Positions 44,505 through 51,676 of a stretch of 51,676 nucleotides of DNA are shown piece after piece. Source of the stretch: Promethearchaeota archaeon (GTDB taxonomy: Archaea > Asgardarchaeota > Lokiarchaeia > Sigynarchaeales > SOKP01); assembly GCA_004524425.1 (NCBI GenBank), contig SDNN01000002.1, positions 1 to 51,676 of the forward strand, written 5' to 3'. Made by a program: the position numbers and the translations under genes. The notes below the pieces were generated by a model that was given only the letters and a program-made list of their open reading frames with translations, searched no databases and was not told where the DNA came from. Positions within the stretch are counted from its first letter, which is position 1; each line of letters starts with the position of its first letter.

Positions 44505-45524
44505 TCATTTAAATTCAATGGATTTACCACAACTAGGACAAAATTTTTTGGGTTTAAGTATTTTGTGACCACAGAATGGACAAAACATACGTCCTGCAGA
44601 ATTCTTTTCCACTTGACGTGAAGTCTTGGCCCGAATTTGGTTTGACGCATATTTTTCTTTTAAAGGATATCCCAAATCTTTTTGAGCTTTCGAGGATGCA
44701 AATAAGGGAGTTAATATACAGATAAAAAGAGGAGCGAACATAATTTGGATTACATTATATACCAATTCATATAAAATTAGCATTCCATAATTTCTTGTTG
44801 AGGGATTGTACCATGAAATTAAAGTGGCTGAACTAACTGGCCAAAGACTGACCATTATGAGAGTATATATGAAATTAATCGCTCCTATTATGATTACGGT
44901 TACTAAAAAAACCGCAATAATTTTAATAAAAGATCCTTTAGATATCAACCTGGCTTCTTTAGAAGGATTCTCAACTTCCTCCATGTTGTATGTATAGATG
45001 GAAAAAATAAAAAATACAAAAATGAGAATACCGGGTATCCAAAATAAGGTCCATCCTAAAGGAATGCCAATTCCAAGGATCACTATCACCACGATCATTT
45101 TAGAATTGAATGCATTTTTAAATTCTTCTTTAAATTCCGTGGGTTTTCCCAAGTATCTTTTATAGATAAAGCTGCTGACCGAACACATAGCAATAACGGT
45201 AAAAATTGCGCCTATTAAATAATCGATGAGATTCAACAAAATGGTAATTAAAAATGATTGAGTTAATATATCATACTCCTCCTGGCTTATTTGATTAGGA
45301 TCTCCAGTATACCCGCTAATTATGCTATCAGCTTTTGCTCTTAATATTGCTGCCTGCCATGCTAAATCCGATAAGGCAAACACACCTATAATGACCGATA
45401 ATACATGAAAAAAAGCTAAGGGCAAAATAAGCTTGGCGTAATTTTCAATAAATAATCTAAATCCATCCTTGATTATTTCACCTAATGATTTATCTGCTAA
45501 TTTTTGCTTCTCGGCATCATCCAT
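44505..45524 (-). CDS. Membrane protein with C-terminal zinc ribbon
   Basis: 339 residues. After a basic/acidic N-terminus (KSLGEIIKDGFRLFIENY) there are about six membrane segments, among them IVILGIGIPLGWTLFWIPGI and FKIIAVFLVTVIIIGAINFI, resembling the membrane part of GlpQ-like or YciC-like proteins (not a firm match). The last 35 residues carry a zinc ribbon with CPFCGHKILKPKKFCPSCGK. It probably senses or handles something at the membrane; the function is unknown. It overlaps nothing and is divergent from the DUF2070 gene. Confidence 0.75.
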   Translation of the reverse strand: MDDAEKQKLADKSLGEIIKDGFRLFIENYAKLILPLAFFHVLSVIIGVFALSDLAWQAAILRAKADSIISGYTGDPNQISQEEYDILTQSFLITILLNLIDYLIGAIFTVIAMCSVSSFIYKRYLGKPTEFKEEFKNAFNSKMIVVIVILGIGIPLGWTLFWIPGILIFVFFIFSIYTYNMEEVENPSKEARLISKGSFIKIIAVFLVTVIIIGAINFIYTLIMVSLWPVSSATLISWYNPSTRNYGMLILYELVYNVIQIMFAPLFICILTPLFASSKAQKDLGYPLKEKYASNQIRAKTSRQVEKNSAGRMFCPFCGHKILKPKKFCPSCGKSIEFK

Positions 45525-45685
45525 AAGAGGTTAATATTTTTTTAATTATTTATAATTTTTTAATGGAAAGATAATTAAATTTGAATTATTTATATTCTTT
45601 TATAAGAACCATTTTCAAGTTCAAGCATTATAGTTTTAAGAGATTATAATAAAAAGCGAAACTAAAGTAATATTAAAAAAAATGT

Positions 45686-47614
45686 ATGTTTGTCCAAAAA
45701 AGTCCTTCACGGAAAGCGCCGGGAATTTTTTCTTATATTGAGCTATTATCTGAAAAGTATTTGGCCTACACAATTTTTTTTACATTGCCTTTTTTTATCG
45801 GATTTTTATCCATGATATTACACGCGATATACTATGATTGCTTAGATTTCTTTTTTTGTTTTCATACAAATCTTCAATACTTCCTACAGATTTTTATAAT
45901 ATTCATGGTGACTTCATTAATTGGGGCTTTTTTCTCATTGCTATATGCAAAAAGAGCTCCTGTATTAGCTGCACCTCCGAAAGGATGGTCCATACAAATG
46001 AATACTATTTTTAACTCTATTATTGGAGGCAGTTTTCTTGTTGGACAAGGTCTCGCAATATACTTACAAAATTTCACGTTTCAAGAAGTTTTTCTCATGT
46101 TAGGAACTATCATCGCCTATATTGTAGCATTCGTTCTTTATTTCTCATTCACTACGGTGGGAAAATATGGCCATTTTTTACTTTCATTAATTCAACCCAT
46201 CTCGATCATCATTCTCTATAGTATATACACGGCCCAGTTATCATTGATCTTTTTTATTAGAGCAATCATCTTTTTCTCCACGTGCGCTTTATTGTTTACT
46301 GTTCCCTATGCACGAGGAATTTTCAATGTTAGTAAAATATATAGAGAGGCGACTGGATTGGGAGGGTATCCTTTTATCCGTGCATTCGTCCTTTCCATGA
46401 TAACTAGCGGAAACGATGATAAAATTGAACAAATCTTTGACAAGGTTGGAATCAATTCATCTATCAAGATCCAATATTTAGCAATCCGAAATAAGAACAC
46501 CAAAAAAATGAAAGGCATATTTATCGTACCGCATGTTCATTTCGGACCCTTTAAAACTTGTGGCTCTTCAGATTTACCGGAAAGTATATACAAACTCTTT
46601 AGAAATGAAATTCCAGGTACCACTGTCTATCACACGACAACAGATCATTCCCAAAATCTCACATCCCAAAATGAAGTGAACAAGGTCTTAAATAGAATAA
46701 AAACTGACGTAAATAGAATTAAAAATAATCAAGAAATTCAGTGGATGGAGGACATAAAAGATTTTACAAGAAAAATTTCTAATAATTCCAAAATTATTGG
46801 AATGGAAGTTGATAACATCCCCATCTTATTCTTAACTCGTCATCCTCTCCCTTCTGATGATATTCAGGCTGAAGTTGGAAACAGAATAAGGGAAATTGCC
46901 CAGTGGAATAAATATCGTGATGTTATGATAATAGATTCTCATAATTCGATAATTGGAGATGAGGTCCTCATAGAAAAAGATTCGATAGAAGGAAATGAAT
47001 TAGTGGATGTGGCAGAAAAATTTTTCATGAGCAAGAGCAGAGAAATTAGTGAACACGTGAAACTATTATACGGATTTGCTGTTGATCCCGTTGATGAATA
47101 TTCTGAGTTTCAAGGTATTGGTTATGGAGGGATTGTTGTGCATATTTTTAAAAACTCAGAAACGAATCAAAAAACCGCGTTAATTCATTTCGATGCAAAT
47201 AATGCTTATGTTGATATTCGATCATATATCCTTAACATGCTTCAAAATAGGGGTATAGAAAGAGGAGAGATAACCACTTCTGATTCACACACAGTGGCGC
47301 GTCAATTAACCAGTAGAGGATACTCTCCATTAGGAGATAAAATCAAATTAGAATTTATCATAAAAAAACTAGAAAAACTCATTCAAAAAGCAGATGATAA
47401 TTTAGAACCCGTAGAATTTTACTATACTGATTCCATCATCGATGACATTAAGATTTGGGGAAATCCTAAATATTTTGAAACCATAATGGAAACATTACAA
47501 GAATGTATCCGAGTATCTCAAAGATTATTGACATTTAGTTTGATCGTTCCGACATTTTTCTCGTTGATTTTATTGCTCTTTTATTATAACATAAACATTA
47601 CAGGAATAATTTAA
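45686..47614 (+). CDS. DUF2070-family archaeal membrane protein
   Basis: 642 residues. About six membrane helices in the first 200 residues, then a large soluble part containing IFIVPHVHFGPFKTCGSSDLP, the family's His-Gly-Pro core motif, and a last membrane helix. Family function is not established; it is widespread in archaea and often said to be an enzyme of the envelope. The start ATG at 45686 is preceded by a strong TATA-like stretch around 45588-45605, giving a leader of about 60 bases. Confidence 0.82.
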   Translation: MFVQKSPSRKAPGIFSYIELLSEKYLAYTIFFTLPFFIGFLSMILHAIYYDCLDFFFCFHTNLQYFLQIFIIFMVTSLIGAFFSLLYAKRAPVLAAPPKGWSIQMNTIFNSIIGGSFLVGQGLAIYLQNFTFQEVFLMLGTIIAYIVAFVLYFSFTTVGKYGHFLLSLIQPISIIILYSIYTAQLSLIFFIRAIIFFSTCALLFTVPYARGIFNVSKIYREATGLGGYPFIRAFVLSMITSGNDDKIEQIFDKVGINSSIKIQYLAIRNKNTKKMKGIFIVPHVHFGPFKTCGSSDLPESIYKLFRNEIPGTTVYHTTTDHSQNLTSQNEVNKVLNRIKTDVNRIKNNQEIQWMEDIKDFTRKISNNSKIIGMEVDNIPILFLTRHPLPSDDIQAEVGNRIREIAQWNKYRDVMIIDSHNSIIGDEVLIEKDSIEGNELVDVAEKFFMSKSREISEHVKLLYGFAVDPVDEYSEFQGIGYGGIVVHIFKNSETNQKTALIHFDANNAYVDIRSYILNMLQNRGIERGEITTSDSHTVARQLTSRGYSPLGDKIKLEFIIKKLEKLIQKADDNLEPVEFYYTDSIIDDIKIWGNPKYFETIMETLQECIRVSQRLLTFSLIVPTFFSLILLLFYYNINITGII

Positions 47615-47853
47615 TGATGCTTTCTGCTTTTTAATCAAAATTAATTCTTCTCATTCAAGCTCTTATTTTATGAGAGATATATGTAGATATATATCCTATA
47701 GAACCATATAAGATCTATATATTTAAATACAGGTGCTTTTATATTTTTATAAAGCTCGCCAAGTTTCTAATTAATATGGCGAATAGTAAATACCTCTCTT
47801 ATTATAATTAGTTCAATTTAGGTGAGTTTATTATTAGAGCAGATTACAAGAAA

Positions 47854-48372
47854 TTGATTGTAATCATGATAATATTCTTCATGATTGTTAGTCCATTTTT
47901 AACACTTTTTATCATGGGTATTGTTTTAAAGACTTCACAGCCCGTGGCAGTCGTTAAATCAAATTCAATGTACCCGGATATTAAAAGAGGGGATATGGTA
48001 TTAGCAAGCGGCATAAAAAATAGTAGTCGCATAAAAGAATGTTCAGCAGGGAAAAACGATGGAGATATCATAATATTTAATGCGTCTGGATTATGGAGGG
48101 ATGCCCCAAATGATCCCATCGTACATCGGGTGATTTCAAAATGGAAAAATGGAAGTGATTGGTATTACCTGACAAAAGGAGACGCAAATCCATCTGTGGA
48201 TAAAGCTCCAATACCTAAAAATCGGATATTAGGAAAAGTCACACGAGTTATTCCTTATGTTGGGTGGGGTAAAATAATTTTAATGCAACTTTCTTTTATA
48301 TTGCAAATGGTAATATTTTTTTCAATCATGATTACACTGGCAATTAAATTTAAGAAGTTAAAGTTTAAGTAA
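47854..48372 (+). CDS. Signal peptidase I, archaeal type
   Basis: 172 residues as given. One N-terminal membrane helix, catalytic Ser in KSNSMYPDIKRGDMV, and DPIVHRVISKW with the catalytic His of the archaeal/ER type (Ser-His, no Lys), then DANPSVDKAPIP and a C-terminal membrane helix. It cleaves signal peptides. The start is uncertain: AGGTGA lies at 47820-47825, 7 bases before an ATT at 47833 that would add the basic segment IRADYKK before the helix, which fits the positive-inside rule better than the TTG at 47854 or an ATG at 47866. Confidence 0.9.
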   Translation: MIVIMIIFFMIVSPFLTLFIMGIVLKTSQPVAVVKSNSMYPDIKRGDMVLASGIKNSSRIKECSAGKNDGDIIIFNASGLWRDAPNDPIVHRVISKWKNGSDWYYLTKGDANPSVDKAPIPKNRILGKVTRVIPYVGWGKIILMQLSFILQMVIFFSIMITLAIKFKKLKFK

Positions 48373-48460
48373 GATAGATCTGCTCTCATTCATAAAAAAA
48401 AAATGTCGAAATAATACGTGCATATTATCGAGATTAATATAATATCTTAATGCCATTTTC

Positions 48461-48468
48461 TTATAAAA
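48461..48468 (+). promoter_or_regulatory. TATA element for the GTPase / longin-wHTH pair
   Basis: TTATAAAA is centred about 26 bp before the GTPase ATG at 48490. With no ribosome site upstream, the transcript is probably leaderless. Confidence 0.5.
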
Positions 48469-48489
48469 CTACAATAGATTACATGTAAA

Positions 48490-49026
48490 ATGGCAAGTTC
48501 AGTTATAAATGACTTAGCTAAAATATCGATAATCGGGTATCCAGCAGTTGGTAAAACTACCATGGTTAAATTGTTATCGGGTAAAGATATTGATAGATAT
48601 TATGTTCCCACGCAAGGTTTTGATTTAAAGCATGTAGAACTTGGCAAATATAACATTAAAATATGGGATTTTGGAGGTCAAACTTCTTATCTTAATTATT
48701 TAGAAGAATATTTAGCGGGATCAGACATTGTATTTATCGTTGTTGATTCAACTCCCAGAAACGTTTTGAACTCAAGGAAATTGATTGAAATGACTAATAA
48801 AGTTATCGAAGATGACTGTCCAATAGTTGCCATAGCTAATAAACAAGATCTCTGCATGGACATAAATGGAAGAATGTCGCAAAAACTGGTGGAAGATTTA
48901 CTCCAAATAAAAACCTATGGTCTTACAGCCATAAATCCTTCTAACAGAGGGAAGTTAATGGAGATAATAGAAAGTGAATTAAATTTAGTATTAAAAAGAA
49001 AGAGGTTAAAAGAGAATGAACTTTAG
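48490..49026 (+). CDS. Arf-like small GTPase
   Basis: 178 residues. The P-loop GYPAVGKTT (16-24), switch I Thr41 in PTQGFD, the G3 motif WDFGGQ (59-64) with the catalytic Gln, and the base motif NKQD (117-120) identify a small GTPase of the Arf/Arl branch. Its N-terminus lacks the Gly2 needed for myristoylation, and the C-terminus has no prenylation Cys but a very basic helix. Asgard archaea carry many such GTPases; targets are mostly unknown. It overlaps the next gene by 11 bases, so the two proteins are made together. Confidence 0.93.
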   Translation: MASSVINDLAKISIIGYPAVGKTTMVKLLSGKDIDRYYVPTQGFDLKHVELGKYNIKIWDFGGQTSYLNYLEEYLAGSDIVFIVVDSTPRNVLNSRKLIEMTNKVIEDDCPIVAIANKQDLCMDINGRMSQKLVEDLLQIKTYGLTAINPSNRGKLMEIIESELNLVLKRKRLKENEL

Positions 49027-49579
49027 TGAAAAAGAAATTTTTGGTGCAGCCCTAATAGGATTTGACATGATTGACGGTCCATTTTTAAAATGGAAAAAGG
49101 AATATGAAAAAAAAAAGGCTCTTATAAATATTGATGATTTCGCCATGAATTTCTATTTAGCCTTTAGAGGAGGCAATGCGGGAAAAAAACCTAGAGCAAT
49201 CTTATATGACAACTTTTATATTGTTGCATTTCCAAAAGATTTGGAATTATGTTGTCTTTTCATGAAACCAAAAGGAATAGAAACAAACATCATGCAATTA
49301 AAAAAAGTGGCAACCAGAATCATTACTGATATGGAGATAAATGAGGAAAAAGAAGAAGATGATAAAGAAAGCGATTCTGATGATGATACAATTGAAGAGA
49401 TTAAGCGATTAATTGTTAACTTGTTAAGCGGTAGAGAAATGTCAACGCCCGAATTGAGAAAGTATTTCAAGCTGAGTAATTCACAAATTTGGAAAGTCAT
49501 GTCTGATTTGGAAAACACTCAAGAAGTCAGAAGGACTGATAAGAAAAAAGGAAGAGCAGTTATTTGGACCTCAAACTAA
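49016..49579 (+). CDS. Longin-like (or roadblock-like) domain fused to a winged helix, tentative
   Basis: 187 residues. Residues 1-108 look like a small alpha/beta module that in order reads IFGAALIGFDMIDGPFLKW, a helix, DNFYIVAFPKDLELCCLF and a last helix, the kind of layout seen in longin and roadblock domains that bind small GTPases in Asgard archaea; I call it by pattern only. An acidic linker (about 109-128, many Asp/Glu) follows, then a winged helix at 129-187: IKRLIVNLLSGREMSTPELR, recognition helix NSQIWKVMSDLEN and a basic wing RRTDKKKGRAVIW. It is translated from GAGGT 8 bases before its ATG, inside the GTPase gene. The join suggests a GTPase-controlled DNA-binding protein. Confidence 0.7.
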   Translation: MNFSEKEIFGAALIGFDMIDGPFLKWKKEYEKKKALINIDDFAMNFYLAFRGGNAGKKPRAILYDNFYIVAFPKDLELCCLFMKPKGIETNIMQLKKVATRIITDMEINEEKEEDDKESDSDDDTIEEIKRLIVNLLSGREMSTPELRKYFKLSNSQIWKVMSDLENTQEVRRTDKKKGRAVIWTSN

Positions 49580-49608
49580 GTTAATATTATTTGTTTTCTA
49601 ATTTTTAT

Positions 49609-50421
49609 TTAGGCTCGTCTATGAATCCAGTTCTTTTCTTTCGTAAACAATCTTGAGAACATGATATAACAAATATCAGGTAATTCCTTCTCAGGATGAT
49701 TCAAGGTTATGTATCTCAGAACGTGATTGATAATAAAAATGCATACTAATTCGGCATGATAACTACTCATTTTTTCAAGCTTCTCGCCAGAAAAATTAAT
49801 ATCTAACCCTTCGGTTTGATTCCAAATGATTTCCACCGTCATTTGGGGAAAAAATTCTTTTTTTATACGCCAGCCTTGAGTAGTTTTCCATGCTTTTCCT
49901 CCTATAAAACTTTTTAATGCTTCTACATCTTCTTCGGTTAAGAATTTAAAAGGTTCGCTCCTTTGAATCAAGACTTTCTTCATCAAATCTGTCTTCTCAT
50001 CATAGTTTTTTTCGAAGGGTTCCTTTTTTTTGAGTAATCTATCCATAAAATCCATTACGATATCAATGTAAGTTGCACTATCTTCCCCAGGCACCATGGT
50101 CACCCTTTCACCAGAAAAATAAAATTTAAATTCTGCTTCGATGCCATCTCCAAATTCATCACCAAAATAAGTATATGCCATGTGAATGTTTACTTCAGGA
50201 AACATTTCAACAGTGATGGTCCAATCCTCGTTAAATCCTATATTTTCAATTTTTCCACCTAGATCTTCCTCCACCATTTTTTCCAATTGGTGCATATCAA
50301 TATCCACGAAAAGTGAATACTTGACATTGCTAATATCTTCAAGTTCTTTCTCATGAGGCCCTCTAACCCCGGTGGCATCGATTTGTCCAATGGTCCAAAA
50401 TTTTTTTCCCTTATTAACCAT
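49609..50421 (-). CDS. Unknown protein with internal duplication
   Basis: 270 residues, not recognised. Two related halves can be aligned by eye: residues 46-135 (EDLGGKIENIGFNEDWTITV, FKFYFSGERV, then a helix) and residues 165-245 (SFIGGKAWKTTQGWRIKKEF, LDINFSGEKL, then a helix). Each half has a GGK, a Trp-Ile strand, a Phe-Pro strand and FSGE, so the fold is probably a repeated alpha/beta unit. No signal, membrane helix or Cys cluster. It faces the GTPase operon with 29 bases between stops. Confidence 0.6.
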   Translation of the reverse strand: MVNKGKKFWTIGQIDATGVRGPHEKELEDISNVKYSLFVDIDMHQLEKMVEEDLGGKIENIGFNEDWTITVEMFPEVNIHMAYTYFGDEFGDGIEAEFKFYFSGERVTMVPGEDSATYIDIVMDFMDRLLKKKEPFEKNYDEKTDLMKKVLIQRSEPFKFLTEEDVEALKSFIGGKAWKTTQGWRIKKEFFPQMTVEIIWNQTEGLDINFSGEKLEKMSSYHAELVCIFIINHVLRYITLNHPEKELPDICYIMFSRLFTKEKNWIHRRA

Positions 50422-50433
50422 AATTATTATTAT

Positions 50434-51676
50434 TTATTCTTTTTTTTTGAATATTCCTATAAAAAAACCTTGTGAATGATGGATTGATGGAAAAAGTCTT
50501 CCAGAACCGGGAACTTGCTTATCATCAATCTTATAGCTAGGTGAGACCCAATTTGGAAGATCTAATGGCTCTAACTCATTTAAGAATTTTAAAACTTGGA
50601 GTTCACCTTCTTCAGGATACAAACTACAGGTAGAGTAGACCAAAGTTCCTTCTGGTTTTAATAAATGGATGGAACTCTGAAAAAGCTTTTCCTGCAAGGT
50701 CATATTTTGATACAAGAAACTTCTATTTTGCCTCCATTTAAGCTCAGGACTAGTCAAAAAGGCACCACTTCCTGTGCAAGGAGCATCTAATAAAACTTTG
50801 TCAAATTTAATTCCATCTCTATAAGGAGGAGTTATGCCATCACTACAGGTCAAGGAAGAACAAGATGCATTCATCTTTAAGAGTAATTTCTTCGCAAAAG
50901 AGATTCTATCTTTGTTAAAATCATTGGCAATGATCTTAGCTTTGTTTTTGCTTTTTTGAGCAATCAAGCTAGTCTTGTTTCCTGGAGCAGCACAAATATC
51001 TAAGATTAATTCATCTGGTTGAGGATTTAACACGTGGACCACCGTGACCGATGCTTTATCTTGTAATATTAAATAACCAGACTGATACCATTTATTGGTT
51101 AACAGTTTACTTTTCTGCGAATCCTGAATCATGAATAAGTCAGAAAATTCTTGATCTCGTTTTAATGAAACACCTTCTTCCTCTAAACTTTTCTTAATTT
51201 CATTAAAAGAGTGATTAATCAAATGTACTCTTTTTAACTCATTAAAGCGGAAAAAATTGTGCGATAAGTTTGAATAATTTAAATATTGGATGTTCTCTTT
51301 TAAAAATTGCAAATCCATTACAGGTAACAAGCGATCAATAAAAAAATTAGGAATTGCTTCTTTAATACTGATTCTTTCTCTATTAGATTTACCCGCTAAT
51401 GCAATTTCCCAGGAGAAGGTTTTCAATTGATCTAAAAACTGAATATATGTCCTTATTTTATTTTTCGATAAATTTAATTCTGAGATTATTTCGTTATTTG
51501 AAGCGCCTTCGAAAAATGATCGATAAATTAGAAATAAATAGAGCGCCGTATCCTTGTTGGATACAGAAAAATTGTTTAGAGATCTTGATGTTTTTTGCAG
51601 AATAAAGTTAAGCTTACTCCAAAATCGAATAATTTCGGTATAATAATGAAAAATAATTGGATTTTTGCGAAGATTA
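50434..51676 (-). CDS. RNA m5C methyltransferase (NSUN/RsmB-like), 5'-partial
   Basis: At least 414 residues. The frame runs without stop to the window edge, so the TTG at 51426 is not the start and the upstream 83 codons are part of the gene. The N-terminal part is helical and resembles the NusB-like RNA-binding region of RsmB-type enzymes. The methyltransferase domain has LILDICAAPGNKTS (SAM site), KIIANDFNKDR, LLDAPCTGSGA (Cys of motif IV) and VYSTCSLYPEEGE (catalytic Cys of motif VI). It methylates cytosine C5 in tRNA or rRNA. It follows the duplicated unknown on the same strand with a 12-base gap. Confidence 0.93.
   Translation of the reverse strand, partial: NLRKNPIIFHYYTEIIRFWSKLNFILQKTSRSLNNFSVSNKDTALYLFLIYRSFFEGASNNEIISELNLSKNKIRTYIQFLDQLKTFSWEIALAGKSNRERISIKEAIPNFFIDRLLPVMDLQFLKENIQYLNYSNLSHNFFRFNELKRVHLINHSFNEIKKSLEEEGVSLKRDQEFSDLFMIQDSQKSKLLTNKWYQSGYLILQDKASVTVVHVLNPQPDELILDICAAPGNKTSLIAQKSKNKAKIIANDFNKDRISFAKKLLLKMNASCSSLTCSDGITPPYRDGIKFDKVLLDAPCTGSGAFLTSPELKWRQNRSFLYQNMTLQEKLFQSSIHLLKPEGTLVYSTCSLYPEEGELQVLKFLNELEPLDLPNWVSPSYKIDDKQVPGSGRLFPSIHHSQGFFIGIFKKKE

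Noticed and set aside
47690..47750. Palindrome-like AT stretches before the signal peptidase
   Set aside because: The repeats of ATATAT and TATATA are common in this AT-rich DNA and show no exact repeat unit or spacing; not a CRISPR or known element.
51399..51605. 68-codon plus-strand frame near the right edge
   Set aside because: It is antisense to the upstream part of the methyltransferase frame, which continues to the edge.

Overview
The window looks like a piece of an archaeal chromosome, most likely from an Asgard archaeon of the Lokiarchaeia type. That placement is an inference. It rests on very AT-rich DNA, an archaeal (S26B-like) signal peptidase, a PAC2-family protein, a DUF2070 membrane protein, a tRNA-Ala without an encoded CCA, TATA elements about 26 bp before several start sites, and above all an Arf-like small GTPase overlapping a gene for a longin-like/winged-helix protein. 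About 46 protein genes and one tRNA are packed on both strands, mostly as single genes or pairs. I see no insertion sequence, phage module or CRISPR array. The first and last genes are cut by the window edges: the first frame is open to base 1, and the last (RNA m5C methyltransferase) is open to base 51676.

Layout. 1-3809: partial winged-helix regulator, iron-sulfur-flavoprotein-like reductase, and an F420H2/NAD(P)H-oxidase-type flavodiiron protein coupled to an acyl-CoA dehydrogenase. 4027-9186: a Ca2+/cation exchanger, a small Cys-rich protein, a HAD-IIIA phosphatase, and two tandem near-identical ArsB/NhaD-type transporters. 9319-11676: methyltransferase, MsrA, desulfoferrodoxin and rubrerythrin, an oxygen-defence cluster. 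11852-17053: a stand-alone CheB, a coiled-coil protein, and a VWA/zincin protein beside a MoxR-type AAA+ ATPase. 17136-25849: HAD hydrolase, zinc-ribbon protein, HyuA/HyuB hydantoinase pair, GatC, an unknown protein, and a PAS histidine kinase. 25978-30611: two ADP-forming acyl-CoA synthetase alpha-like proteins and a GPH-type sugar symporter. 30619-38505: dUTPase, GNAT-like protein, dodecin, TPR/zinc-ribbon protein, thiolase, PurE, RpiA and a membrane-anchored subtilase. 38799-45524: tRNA-Ala, an MFS protein with a long cytoplasmic tail, three little-known proteins, a PAC2 protein and a membrane protein with a C-terminal zinc ribbon. 45686-51676: DUF2070 protein, signal peptidase, GTPase plus longin-wHTH pair, an internally duplicated unknown, and the methyltransferase.

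Together the genes suggest an anaerobe that oxidises or builds acyl-CoAs (acyl-CoA dehydrogenase, thiolase, ADP-forming CoA ligase-like proteins), handles cyclic amides or related compounds (HyuAB), and carries a reductive, non-catalase defence against oxygen (flavodiiron protein, desulfoferrodoxin, rubrerythrin, MsrA).

Translation signals are distinctive. Many genes start with TTG or GTG, and where a ribosome binding site is visible it is usually AGGTG/GAGGT. I used this to choose several starts. The best candidates for something little described are the GTPase/longin-wHTH pair (48490-49579) and the AAA+/VWA-zincin pair (13459-17053).
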